Shown here: positions 25,028-37,700 of the stretch, piece by piece
Position numbering within the stretch: the first letter of the stretch is position 1
Layout: every line of letters starts with the position of its first letter
Made by a program: the position numbers and the translations under genes
Assembly (NCBI GenBank): GCA_947561715.1
Contig: OX387197.1
Span: 9,855,001-9,919,000, forward strand
Direction of reading: 5' to 3'
Source: Ascidia mentula
Lineage: Eukaryota > Chordata > Ascidiacea > Phlebobranchia > Ascidiidae
Length of the DNA stretch: 64,000 nt
The notes under the pieces: generated by a model
The model's input: the letters and a program-made list of their open reading frames with translations, nothing else
Told to the model about the DNA's origin: nothing
The model's database searches: none

Positions 25028-25206
25028 TCCAGCTGTGCCATTAGTTTCTATTCATGTCTTTTAAATTATGTTTTATGTGTTTGGCTGCTACTGCTTGTGT
25101 GTTTTTTTATATCAAGAACTTCTGTTTTGGAATTTCAGTTTTCACTGCTATCAACCTACTGCAGTTTCCTCACCTTCTTAATCATTTTTAACAGTCTTTA
25201 AAACCA

Positions 25207-25266
25207 TTTATTTTAGTGCACACGCACAAAAAGGTGAAGTTGCAGCATAATGATCAAAATAATAAA
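25207..25266. terminator. Overlapping poly(A) signals of TEX264 and XRCC4
   Basis: AATAAA for the plus-strand TEX264 lies at 25261-25266, while the minus-strand AATAAA that would serve XRCC4 lies at 25212-25207. If both are used, the two 3' UTRs overlap by more than 50 bp. Confidence 0.5.
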
Positions 25267-25337
25267 AAAAAATCAAAACAATTGTGAAAAGTTGATTTAC
25301 AAAATGTTGCATATTTTTGGAAAAAATGGTTGTTTGT

Positions 25338-26398
25338 TCACATGTCACCGATCATCTCATTGATGTCCACTGTGGAATCCGAGGAGGTTGTGACAGCAAT
25401 GTCAGACAAACCAGTTACTACTGAGGTAGATGTCTCCATTGGTTTAATCGGTGAAGCAGGAAGAATTTTTTGTGGAGGTGGTAGGGGTGTTTTTCTTTTA
25501 ATTATGACTGGACATGCATCGTCAGTTTCAGAGGATGAAGATGACATTTTTCTTAATGGTTTTTCACCAGAAAATCCCCTGGAAGTGGAAGGTTGCATCT
25601 CTGCTTCAGGAATGTTTTTAACCTTTTCCTCAAGAATTCCTATTGCTTCAACATAGTTCTTATTTTGTTCGATGAGCTTGCGAATTTTTGCTTTCTTTTC
25701 ATTGATAAGTAAAACAAACTTAAGTATCAGATCATCTTCCATTTTCTGTTTCAATTGTGTGCAAGTTTCAAGTGACTCCACAGCTTGTATGTATCGTTTT
25801 TCCATGTATTCACTATGCTGTTTGGACTCTGTCAACATATTTTTCCTATTGTGCAAGTCCTGACAAACTTGTGTCAATATTTTGGTAATTTCAATCTCTG
25901 CCTCAACTTTTGGCAAAGATATTACCCCAAGGCAAAACTTAATGTCATTTTCCACCGTTTTCCATTTAAACTCTGCAGCTTCTGATTGTTGGCTTAATTC
26001 AAATTCAATGTTCTGCACAATGCAAATCATAAGCTTTAATATATGTAGGGTAAGAAAATAAGACTTTATCACACAGTTTGCATTGTGTGACATGCATTTT
26101 AGGTACATTGTAGATTACTCTAGTATCAAAATACCCACCTAACAACAACTAAACTTACAGGTGTATCTTCCTCCTGTAGAGCAGACTTCATTTTTAATGC
26201 ATATTCATTAGGATTCATGCCGGTATCTTTGGCCAACGAGCAAATTTGAACACTTTCCAAACTTGTCTTCCAACATGTTACTCCACTGGAAACAGTTATG
26301 TCGCAAGTATTGTCCGCATAAATTTTGGTCACAACAAAGTAAGTTTCCTTGTTGTGCAAAAACGACTTGATTCCCGTTGAAGTGTCTGTTGTTTCCAT
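25338..26398 (-). CDS. XRCC4: XRCC4, non-homologous end-joining scaffold
   Basis: Two exons on the minus strand: 26398-26159 and 26012-25338; 304 residues (human 336). XRCC4 forms a homodimer that stabilises DNA ligase IV and makes filaments with XLF during double-strand break repair in the nucleus. The first 110 residues fit the beta-sandwich head (DITVSSGVTCWKTSLESVQI). They are followed by a long coiled coil that contains LKFVLLINEKKAKIRKL, matching the conserved ligase IV-binding stretch of vertebrates. The tail is disordered, Ser/Asp-rich, with SSSSSETDD, and ends in an acidic IGDM, similar in character to the vertebrate C-terminus. Start is the ATG at 26398, 536 bp from the PRDX3 ATG on the other strand. 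Confidence 0.93.
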
Positions 26399-26934
26399 TG
26401 TTATCGTTTATTCCCTGGATTAAAAACGATTACTGGATTTAAAGGTTGACCGTTATGCGAAAAAATTGAAAAAGATTTCTTAAAATTGAATATTTATGCC
26501 ACAGAAAACCACCGGTTCATCGAATAAATAAAAATCGTTCTGCTCATGGGATACCTAATAAATGAGTCAGCAAAACACCATGCACACTTTTTACGCTGCG
26601 TAATGTTTATAAAATTTGTTAAAATGCTGGTGATCTCACCCCATTCTTTATATATTTGATTTATGTGCGTGTAAAATCTGAATAAGATTATTTCATTTAT
26701 GGTTTTTCCTGTTCGAAATTGTATGTGGTACAAATTTTAATTTTGGGTCGTGAAGGGCACGCACAAGGTCAACTGTCACAAAAGTAAAGTAATACAATAA
26801 TAATAATAAACTAGTTTTTTTCATCAAACTCTCATTGGCAGTTTTTGATTAATTCATTTGAGTGTTTAAACTATAATATACTTTTGTATCTTTATATCCA
26901 AAATTTAAGAAAAGATTTAGACTTATACAGAATC
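26399..26934. promoter_or_regulatory. Shared divergent promoter, XRCC4 and PRDX3
   Basis: Only 536 bp separate the two start codons, so both promoters must lie here. An AG at 26929-26930 stands 4 nt before the PRDX3 ATG and could serve as a splice acceptor, including for spliced-leader trans-splicing of the kind known in tunicates; this is speculation. No other element recognised. Confidence 0.5.
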
Positions 26935-27857
26935 ATGGCCCTATACAGATCTGCTTTCCAAGGTTTCTCAAGAAGTGTGGTAAGAGTAGAATATGGTTGA
27001 TATTTTTATTGGGCTACACATGTTTTCTTACAGGGGTTGGCGTGCAAGCAGTTACCCATTCAAAGAAAGTTTTCCACAACAGGTCTTAAATTTACTGCTG
27101 CTGTTACTCAAGCTGCACCATCATTCAAAGGACAAGCGGTTGTTGATGGCCAGTTTAAAGAAATTTCACTTCAGGACTACAGTGGTCAATATGTAGTTTT
27201 GTTCTTCTACCCTTTGGATTTGTAAGATGTTTGAAAAATAAGCAGAAATCCCCATTTAAAACTTATTGTTTGCAGCACATTTGTATGCCCGACAGAAATA
27301 ATAGCCTTTAGTGACCGTGCCAATGAGTTCAAGGACATTAACACTGCCTTGATCGGTGCATCAGTTGATTCCCACTTCTCACACTTGGCATGGATAAATA
27401 TGCCAAGAAAGAAAGGGGGACTGGGTGGTTTGAATTTTCCACTGCTTGCAGATCTGACAAAGTCTGTGTCTAAGGACTATGGGGTTCTTCTTGAGGGAGC
27501 GGGCATTGCTCTTAGGTGACGCAATTTCCTATAAATTATGCTGACTATTGTGACTGGAAGTTTATATATGCAGGGGTTTGTTTATCATTGACGGCAAGGG
27601 AACAGTTCGGCACCTAAGTGTAAATGACTTGCCTGTTGGGAGGAGTGTAGATGAAGTCTTGAGGCTTGTAAAAGCATTTCAATTCACTGATAAACATGGT
27701 GAAGTATGTCCAGCAAGTTGGACCCCAGGTTCAAAAACTGTAAGCACTTTTTATTCTTCAGCTGTAGTATTTAAACAATATTTGTAAATTACATATTTGC
27801 TTGCAGATTAAACCCAGTGTTGATGGATCAAAAGAGTATTTTGAAAATGCAAACTAA
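26935..27857 (+). CDS. PRDX3: Mitochondrial typical 2-Cys peroxiredoxin
   Basis: Five exons: 26935-26979, 27034-27221, 27276-27515, 27574-27739, 27807-27857; 229 residues. It reduces hydrogen peroxide and peroxynitrite using thioredoxin-2. The first 35 residues are basic and Ser-rich without acids ([14 protein letters not shown]), a mitochondrial presequence, which points to PRDX3 rather than PRDX1/2/4. The peroxidatic Cys is in FTFVCPTE (Cys 82), the resolving Cys in GEVCPASW (Cys 203). Both features linked to sensitivity to overoxidation are present: GGLG and the C-terminal YF. A poly(A) signal is at 28010-28015. Convergent with PEX10, with 215 bp between the stop codons. Confidence 0.96.
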
Positions 27858-28072
27858 GTGGTTGTATAAAACTTTGCACAATGTTTTTTGGATTTTACCT
27901 AGATGTGTTTACCTGTAGCATTATTAAGTTTCTGCCTTCATGTATATACAATATCATGCTTGGGATTTGCCATACACATGACAGTATAAACAAAACAAAT
28001 TTTTTTGCAAATAAAAATTGTGCAGATTTGAAATTTGTATTGAGTAAATTTGTAGAAATGCACATATAAGCT

Positions 28073-29322
28073 TCAAAGATTTTGTAAAACAGTTATTTCC
28101 CTTGGATCTATGCTCTGCCTGCATACAGGGCACTCATGCTTAGTCTCCATCCAATTGTGAATGCAATAATAACAGAACAGGTGACCACATGGTGTCGCAC
28201 TGGAGTGAGTCCTAGTTTCAAGACACAGTGAACAAGACATCTGCTTTTCGGTCAAGTACTGCTCTTTCACATTTAAACCCGATTCAGATTGATTGGGAAA
28301 TTTAGAGGAAAAAGTCTTGTTTCGCATTCTGACAAAGTCTTGACACAAACCATAAACCTGCATCGACAACATAATAAGGTTTTGTGCAAGCTGAGCATAT
28401 CCAAGTATGTGAAACCGATTGTCTGAATTGGGAACATTTCTGAAGTATTTGGTGTAGTGAACAGCAGAAAATCGTTTAGAAATTGTGTGAAAAATGTTTT
28501 GCATGTAGAACAAAGATAAGTGTAAGTGGTGAAGAGTGACCAAAATATATTTGCACTTTGGCAATGCCAACAGCAAATAATCTCTTTGTGAAGAGCTGAT
28601 ATGTGGAACCCTGTCTTGACTCAGTAGGTTTTCTAATTTAACAAACAGTCGCTCAATGAGAAAGGGAACAATTGTATGTCCAAATATCATGAAAAACCTC
28701 TGTTTCCAAGTGGGAGTGGCGGCACATGTATTGTCCACCTAAAAATTCATTACGTTAATTGTGTTTAATGAGGGATACCAAAAAGGTCAGTTCAATGTGG
28801 GAAGTGGAGTATATTTTGGTAGAACAATATTTTAAAATTTTTTTAGACACAACCTGAAAAAATTGGTACATAGGCAAACCTTAGCAAACAAAATCTAAAT
28901 TATCTCACCGAAAGTAAATGTAGGTATCAATGTGTTCACCTGAATTATTCCTGTGTATTCTTCTCCAAGTGTTTGTAACCCGCTTAGGGTTGTCAATGAG
29001 AAGTACAAAGCATCAGCAATAACAGTGATGTGTTTTGACCAAACTAAAGCAGTGGATGGTCCGAAGATATTTTGGGTTGCTTCATTCAGCAAACCTTTAC
29101 AAAATAACATGTTGATGATCTGTTAAGTATTTCTGTTATTAATACATCGTGCCCTGATGCACACACATTACTCAGGTAACACCAATACAAGCAGTAAGCA
29201 GATAGCCTAAAGATACCAAATACGTATGAACCTGCTGGTGTACCTTTTAGCATGTTCATGTAAAAATCGTCCTTTTGACTTGAGCATATTTGCGCAACAG
29301 TAGATGGTCTTGATAGTGGCAT
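28073..29322 (-). CDS. PEX10: PEX10, peroxisomal RING E3 ubiquitin ligase
   Basis: Three exons on the minus strand: 29322-29232, 29094-28940, 28738-28073; 303 residues (human 326). PEX10 is part of the PEX2-PEX10-PEX12 ligase in the peroxisome membrane that ubiquitinates the import receptor PEX5. The N-terminus has SSQKDDFY, then the family signature LTTLSGLQTLGEEYTGIIQ at the end of exon 2, several hydrophobic helices in exon 3, and a C-terminal C3HC4 RING (residues 251-288) with CSLC, PCGHLFCYYC and CPVC. The ATG at 29322 was chosen because upstream in-frame starts are non-ATG. All phases close. Confidence 0.94.
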
Positions 29323-30066
29323 TGTAAAAAATACCAAAAAAATGATCTCTTCGACTTGTCGTGAAAAATAAAAAAAAGTAAGTTAACTTTACCAAAAAGG
29401 GAAAATCCCCATGCATGCAAATAGAGTGCAGGTTTAAACTGGACGTCATCAATGGTCTTTGTCTTTAGTAATGTTGCAGGTAAAGATCAGCTAAAATTGC
29501 ATTAATCGTGTTCTTTGTCAAAACGCAAGGCGGTAACTTTTTCAAAAAATTATACATTTGGGCCGAGGAATATAACCGTCAGGCGTGAAAAACAAAAAAA
29601 ATGCGTTTAGGGCGAGTGGTTCATATCACTTTTTCTTGTCGACGCCCCTTTCCCCCTGTAACGAACAATATAGCCTATATTCGCATCAAATTCACGGTTC
29701 TGACCTCGCGCCATGTATGGATCTGACGTTACAATGCTGCAGGTAAAGATTGTCTGAAAAGGTATTGATTTAGTTAAGAGTTCCTCAATAAATCGCGTGT
29801 AACGCAGCGGTAAGTCCCTTTGTGGGGAAAGTGTGAAGGACCGCGTTTAGGCGAAGAAAAACGTCTGAAATTAACGGCACGTCGACTAATGTTCGGTCGG
29901 GCCCGGCCCTTTGTTAACTACATGGTTGGTTACTTTTACTAATGAAAAACCACTGCTGATTAAAACAAAATTTAAATAATTCACCATCATAATCTTATTT
30001 TACTATTCCAGTTTATCAAATCTAAATGCACTTCTCCCTTAAATAGGCAACCTTCAAATTGTTAAA
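29323..30066. promoter_or_regulatory. Divergent promoter region, PEX10 and THAP gene
   Basis: 744 bp between two outward-facing start codons, expected to hold both promoters and 5' UTRs. No individual element could be assigned. Confidence 0.45.
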
Positions 30067-33000
30067 ATGGGTTGGTCTTGTTGTGTCAATGGATGCACTT
30101 CGAGGTTTTCTAAAGGAGAAAAAATAACTTTTCACCAATTTCCAAAGGAGAAACAATTGCGAAGGAAGTGGATAAGATTTGTAAATATACGGAGACAATC
30201 ACCAGGTTCTTTTAATAACAACAGTCATATCTGTAGCCTCCACTTCAATGAAGATGATTACAGCAACTACATGCAGTATAAACTTAAACATGCATTATAT
30301 CTTTCACTTAAAAAAGATGCCGTACCAAGTAGGTATAGCAAAAACATCACTGTCAGTGATTGTCCACGAGAAAGACGGGCAAGGCGGAGACAAATAGCCA
30401 AAGTATGTATATAACTATGTATCTACACACATCAGCAACACTAAAAGATTAAAATTAAAATATTCTGTTCAAGTTTGTACACTTTACATTATGGTAATAT
30501 TGAATAAAAAATTAGCTTTGTTAAACAGAAAATAAAAGTGGAAGGATACATGAAGTATAATGCAGAGAAACCAATGAATTTGGTAAGTGGTCTATTGTTT
30601 CCGAATTGTCTTGATGCAAATCAAACAACAAACTGTAGTAAGGATCAGTGTTTGTATTTTGTATATAATCTTAGTGGCCACTATGTAACATTCATAATTT
30701 TACCCTGAATGCAAATTTACCATGTATGTAATCACGATTAGTTTCCCTCCTTTTATGGTGTAGAGGATGAATCGATTCGATTAAATTCATATTTGCAAAC
30801 GACATTAAAACTCAGCCAGAACCACCAGCAATGCAATCAGTTTGACACTGTACAAGTAAACAAATAACACGAAGAACACCTGTTTGTACTGGCTACTATT
30901 GCCACAACCACATTAACAGGTTATTGTTTTGTTTAAGTTTCCAAACAATCCAAAGCTGTATAGAAATTGGCCTGAATGTCTTATTGGTGATTCACACGAC
31001 GATCCAAACAATAGTAGTTTTCAAGTGCGCCGGAAGCATTTTTGCAGCATTGATGTTTCCAAAAAGGTGAGACTTATGGTTTTTGTGCTGATGAAACTAC
31101 AGTAAACCTCGGATAATGTAGGTTTGAGTTGGTGAAAAATAAATGCACAACAAATTGTACCTCATTGTTTGTGGATAATTTTTGAAATTGTATTTTGTTT
31201 TGAGTTCTGAGCCACACAACATTTTGACAAATAGTGACTAACGTAAAACAAATCAACAGGCCTGGTACATCAGTACAATGATTGTCATGATTGTTTACAA
31301 AAATTTTTGTAATATTTATTTTTTTTATTTCAAACACTGTTCCTTATTATTGTTATCATTTTTGTTGCAGGGCTTGAAAACTTGTTTGAAAAAAAATACC
31401 ATGCCCATTGAAGGTAAGAAACAATCACCCTATAGCTGTTTTACACAATAAGATATTTATAGAATTTTATTATTTTGGTAAAATACTCACTTCATTGACT
31501 CTGTACGTCAGCCTTAATTGTATATTATTGCCATGTTAATGCAATAACTACTTATTTGATATTTACAAGTTTATAAACTTTTATCAATGACAATCAATAA
31601 AATTAAACCAGGGGCTATGTGAAAAAGAATATTTTTTTCAAAGACACTTACTCTTTATGAAAGGGGATGAGCCAGTCACAGACCCAAGAAACCAAAAGGT
31701 GCCATCGCAGTTCAAATTAAAAGGGACTGTCGCTCCATTTGTTGAGGTAAAACTTAGTAGGTTTATGTACTGAATTTGTCTCTTTAAACTTTTAATTTTT
31801 ATTTCAGGAAAAAATATCACAACCAGAAAATGTGAATAGTATTGAATATTGTAACATTCCAATGTGTAGCAATAACTCACAGCAGCAACCACATCTCCAA
31901 TATCATATTGTACCCAATGAAAAGTCTAAGGACACTACCATGTCTACCTCAGTGCTGAATGCTTGGAATGAATTTATCAACAAAAAGTTTTCATCATGGG
32001 GAATTCATCAGCGACTGCTTAAGGTACTGATTTCTTATACATGCTGGGAACTTACAGAAAATTTGACTTGTATTTACATTATTTTGTACGAACAGTTGTG
32101 CTCACTAATTGATTTTACCTGTGAAGCTGATTTATATTGAAGATATTTTTCTATTTAAGTTTTAGTGAAAAATATTAGTGACCTGTGTAGTGTGTGTGTT
32201 GGTGTTTTAGTTAAATGCAGCAGATATACCTAACTAAATTTTGTTAAATTAAATTTTCCTATTTACAGGCACACAGATGTATACGCATTTGCTCATATCA
32301 CTTTAAAGTTGAGGACTTTGTGATACCTCCCACCGACAACGAACCGGGAACAAAAGTTTTACTAAAACCAACAGCTTACCCCTCAGTTGATCCTCTGTTA
32401 GAAAACTACTATGCAGTCCAGAGAGAGTAAGAATATTTTGTTTTTTGGTGCAAGTGTATTGTTACAATTTATGCATAAATGAAAAAAAAATCAAGAGAAA
32501 ACGTTTCTGTTCAAACCATAATTAGCTTTGCAGAATCATGTTTTGAAACGTTGAACTCATTTAATAATTTACATAAAGAGTTTGATCGACCATGCACAAA
32601 AATTTATGCAGGAGCTGTACAAAAATTGTTGTGTTAAAATAATGTTTTATTGTTGTTTATGTTTTTTTCAGATTACTGGAAGACACAAATAGTGATATAG
32701 ATTCTGTTGAATCCATCACCTCAAGAGAGGTTGACTTTCATTTAATCCAGCTGGTTGATTGCCAGGTAGGTATCAGTATACTGAGCTTCTTTGGCAGTTA
32801 CAAATTTTGTTTTGTAACACAGCTTTATCTAGCGACAACTCAAATTCATCTTAAATGATATATTCCTTAAAAGACACATATGTGCTAGAAAATTATATTC
32901 GAAGTTGTTTAATGGATGACAAAAGTTCATATAACACTGGATAATTGAACACCAATATAAACTAATCCATAAAACACACCAATGGCATATTTTTTTATTT

Positions 33001-33907
33001 CCTATTGATATAGGTTGTTGTAAAATCAGGCCTAATCCCATCGACTGCATCCAAAGCAGCAGGATCTTCAATCCGCAACCTCATACAAGCTGCAAAACGC
33101 CAACACCAATTGAGGCTGGGTACTTTCCCCAGATTCCCCACAGAAGGTCGTACAAGTAATGAAGGCGTCTCTCAAACTAGGTTCCTTATTCCCCCTGACG
33201 ATTCCACCTCCACATCTGTGGCAGTTAAACCCGACAGTGTGCCAGAACTTTGCAAACCCAAAGACCATTGTAAGGTCAAAGTGCTGGTTTCCGGAAACCC
33301 TACAAAAAAGGTTTCACGAAAGAAAAGGAAAAACTTAGTTGCTGGGAAAAGGCAGAAGAAAGCCAAGAAACAAATAACCAGTGGTACATCTGGCAGCCAA
33401 CTTTCGAGTCCGGTAAATGCAACACGCGCCAAAAAGAAACGCGTATGGTCAGCTGCATTGCTGTCTGATCCGACGCCGATGGTTGACGATAAACCCTTTG
33501 TGGCGTCAAATTCCGATGACATAATGTTATCTCCCCTTCCCTCGTGCGATATAAATGCATCCGATGCTCCATCGCAAGGTGATGAACTAACGCCAGACAT
33601 CTCTCGTTGTCCCAATGACGAAACAGTTTCAAAAAAGCTTCCTGAAATCATTTTAAAACTTCGTAAAACAGCAGTCAAAAATTTGTTGAATTTGAAGCAA
33701 GAGTTTGAAAATCATCTTGATATTGTAGTAATCCCGGCCACGTCACAATGCGACCCGGCCGTTAGTTCCGTTAGAACGGATGTGAACGAGGTACACCCTC
33801 CTATGCAAAAGCAAATCAAAATTGAGGAAAACATCGTCGAGTCTTCTTTGCAACCCTTCTTTCCCCGAACCCCCACGAATGAACTGAATCAGTCGCAACA
33901 AAGATGA
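30067..33907 (+). CDS. Multi-THAP zinc-finger protein
   Basis: Nine exons: 30067-30402, 30529-30582, 30938-31066, 31371-31413, 31664-31746, 31808-32023, 32269-32426, 32672-32765, 33014-33907; 668 residues, phases closing. THAP domains are C2CH zinc fingers that bind DNA, often derived from P-element transposases. Domain 1 (residues 1-90) is complete: CCVNGC, FHQFP, RKWIRF, ICSLHF. Exons 6-7 (230-340) carry a second C2CH set: YCNIPMC, LNAWNEFI, ICSYHFKVEDF. Exons 2-4 encode a middle THAP-like piece (FPNNPKLYRNWPE, KHFCSIDV) that lacks the first Cys pair and the final His. The last exon is basic and disordered (KKVSRKKRK), with an IKIEE sumoylation-type motif near the end. No transposase catalytic part is seen. 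Probably a transcription regulator; specific name unknown. Confidence 0.85.
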
Positions 33908-34780
33908 AAACGAATCTGCCTTCAAACTCCAACGAACCGACTTTTCCGGACGACTGCTTACATGAAGGACATGTTGCTGCGCTCACTTCGTTCCAAGCAG
34001 GAGTTTGTCAGTGAGGCCCTGTGACGTCATTGACGAGCAATCAAACTGCTATACAATACCACAGAATTCACTGCAAAATTTTACGGCACTAACCCAATGT
34101 CGGCTATAGAACAAATGCAACTGGCCTATATCTAAACTGCCAAACTTGATGAATATGATAACCTCACTGAAAAACCTGGACTGCAACTGGCGTTTTTGAA
34201 TTTTTTTGCACATGCCTTCGTTTTCCGGGTCCTGTTCAAAAGTTTTTCTAATGAAATGCTTCTAATAAAAAGTTTTCAATATTTCAATTTTTGTCAACTG
34301 TTTTCCACAGTTATATCTTCTATCAGGCTAAATAAACTATTTGAGTTCGGATAAACAAAGTCCAACGATAGCCTAGATGACTTGCAAACATCAACCCAAG
34401 TTTGACAGCTGCTATATGTGAGCAAATTTTATTACTGTGGATATATTGTTAATATTACAACAGTAGTTAGTTCGTGACGCTACCCAACACGAGTTGGAAC
34501 AAAAGTGTGTGAAGGGGTTTTCTGTTAAATGCGAAACGTAGAACAAATTTAATCGTGACCCGTGGTATCAAATTTAAATTGTTTTGATCTTGTTTGCATT
34601 TTCCACATTTGTAAATGATTGGGGTTTTGGTCACAATCATCAATTAAACGTATTTGGCATCCAATAAAACTACATTGCAGAATCAATTTCACTAAGATTA
34701 TAAATTAACACCATGATGCAAGTTTTGCTCAAACAACAAATAGGGTTAGACTACTATGACAGCGAAGTCATCCCTTCACT
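33908..34780. other. Convergent 3' intergenic region
   Basis: Holds the 3' UTR of the THAP gene, with AATAAA at 34264-34269, and that of the minus-strand seven-DOMON gene, for which a minus-strand AATAAA at 34433-34428 is the best candidate. Nothing else recognised. Confidence 0.5.
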
Positions 34781-37700
34781 TTATACAACGGTAAAGTTAA
34801 ATGAAGTCGCAGAAAACCACTTGTTTCCGCCGTGATATGCCAGATTTCCTCCTGCAACAAACAACATGCAAATAACAACACCCGCACAAATCGCAATGAA
34901 CAGGAGACATTAAATCTTTGAGTACATTGTAGATTTTTTCTCTATTAATTAAGTATTTTAATAAACAAACAAAGTGTCATATTGGCGCAGCCATTTTCGT
35001 TTTACTCACCGGTGATGTCGCCATGACAGAACAATGTGTGATATTTGCTATTGAGGAAATGAAAGCTCTCGGTGCCTGAACCGACCATGCGGTCGACACT
35101 GACAGGACGAGTAAAGGAACATCCTTGAACCCCGTTTGCCGCCGATGCCATCGCATTGCTTACTCCTGGCTAACAACAGAACAACATATGTGTGTGTTAT
35201 AGTTGCACACATAGAACAGAGCATAAAAAGCTATTTACTGGAAATTCTGTGTCCACAACAGGAGCGGTGTGTCCTAGAATTGTGCCCGACTTAAGACTTG
35301 TACCAGTGCAGTAATACAGCTCGGCATCCAACATAGCAGCCTGTGGAGCAAAGGCGATGCCAACATACGTGTCACCATTGCCGGTCCCTGGGCCTTCAAA
35401 TTCGACGTTGTAGGAGTTGCTGCTGGGATCCTACAAACACCAAATTACTATATTAGCAAGTGATGGATAATTTCGTACATTAGTGCTAATTCGAGTGACA
35501 TTGTTTTTTTCTTCCGCCGTTAAAACCATACGACTTTTCCCAATTTTACACAGGGCTAACAGCTATAATTTACTTACAAATGTGATAGCTATAGCGACGC
35601 AATCGCTACCGGCTGCTGGAGTGCAACCTGCCATGCTGGTGCCGCAGAACATTGTGCTCTCGTCACAACTAAAGGACGGTACAATTGGTGCAGGAGGAGG
35701 TGCAGGAAGTGGCGCAAATGTTATCGAAGTAAGCGATGCCCATCTCGAAGTTGCACTGTGTTGGTTTAACATGTTGCCTGTACACAATGTTCACAAAATG
35801 ATAATTGCGTGAAGTGAAATACCATTAAAAATGCCTGATTTCTAATTATACGGCGAAAGGAAAATCTTCTTACCAGCGTACGATCCAATAGCGTACAAAA
35901 CATAGAAAGGTGCAGACAGGTCAAAGGTTGTTGATACCCCGTTAATATCTTTAGTGATGCTGGCAGCGCGTGTAAATGAACAAGCAGTTACTCCATCGTT
36001 TACCTCGGTGTTGACGTTGGAAATTCCAGCCTAAACAGAAGGAAATTTAAATTATTATTAAATATTACGATCCCCTGTAATGTAATGTATATTAATGTAT
36101 TGGGAATCATTTTTGGAACCAGAGGTGTGGCGGGTCGATTTGGATGCGGCTAATACGTAAAATTCAGTATTGGGCGAATACGAATATGAACACCGTTTTC
36201 AAATATTGATGTGGGGAATCCAACATTCAATGTGCTTTTCATTATGTAAAAAAAACAACGCCTGGAATCGTGCATTTTCATTGAGGTTGCACGAAACAAA
36301 CCCTTAAAAAAACACTTTACCTTAAGTGAACAAATTGTTTAATTTCACCAAAACTTAAGGCTACGTCACACTATAAAATATTCAAGCCCAAATAAAATGG
36401 GATGTTATCGAAAACATTAGCACTGTTGACGTTTCGATAAGCGCGGTCAAAAAGTAAGTACTGGTTACGTACTGGTATCATAGCGTCGGTAACAGGAGTG
36501 GAATGAAGACTTCCAATAACTCCTGACTTCAACGACCCTCCCGCGCAGTAATAGAGGTCTGCATTTTGCATTGACGGTGTTGGAGCAAAAGCAATCGCGA
36601 CGTAATCGTCATTTTCATCTATTTCGGCACTGAAGGTGAAGTCGATCGAATTAGCGACAGAATCCTGCATAAAAGCAAACAAAGTTTCCAGTTTGTATTC
36701 TTTAGTGCACAAAGGTAAATTGATCCCGACTGATGTAACACTATAGCAAATGTTTCTTTCTCAAAAATGACTGTTGATTCTCTTTAAAAAAAGTGAAATA
36801 TTTTACATGCGCCCAGGATAGGAGAACACAGCCTTCGTCGTAGGGGTCGCATTCCTCTACGTTGCTGGTGCATTCTCTTGTTGTGCCACACTCATCTGTG
36901 ACTCCGGTCGAAGGAGGAGAAAGGAAGTTGATGGTGTTCTGAGAAACTCCACGGGACTCCACTGTGTGCTGCATGATCATCCCACCTTCAATCACAAGAG
37001 TTTAAACACCTTAGATATATTTTCGCCTGTTTAAACAAGAATTGACCACCGCCCATCGACACGCGATCAGAGGAAACCAAGGAGAAACGAAATAAACTGT
37101 TAGTATTTATTCGAAAAGAACGTACAAATGTTAGCACTACGTTGAGGTTTAAACCAGGTTGAAGTCTTCTGTATGTATATTAATGAAATTTGATAAATTT
37201 CCATTTTAAATTTATCTAATTTCACTACCATTGTTACATGTTATCGTACCAAATCAGAACATTGTTTATTTGCTTGGATTCCTCAAATAAAGCAACATTT
37301 CATTACCTGTGTACGGCCCGGTTGCATACAACAAATGGAAGGAAGTTGTCGAGAAGTTGAACGTCGTAGAAACTCCACTGATGTCTTTGCTGACGCTCAA
37401 TGGACGAGTGAAGGAGCATACAATAACTCCATCCTGACTTCCTACGCTCACCACCTGTACTCCAGTCTGCAAGGAAAACAGGTCGTGAGCTCAACTGAAG
37501 ACTGTTATGGAGATATTGTGAATAGAACCGGCCAAAGCACACATGCTGCACGATAGTTATGATGAGGTAATATTGGCCATTACCAGTTCTGAGTAAATAG
37601 CAATAGTTTCGGCAAGCCTTTCAAAAGAAACGTCGTTGCGGAACGAACCGTTTTTAACAGAGGAAACTATCGGTTTCTAAACTTCGGTTCGGTTTTCCTG

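Noticed and set aside
33172-33678. 168-residue minus-strand open frame
   Set aside because: Antisense of the last THAP-gene exon, whose frame is continuous and phase-consistent with upstream exons.
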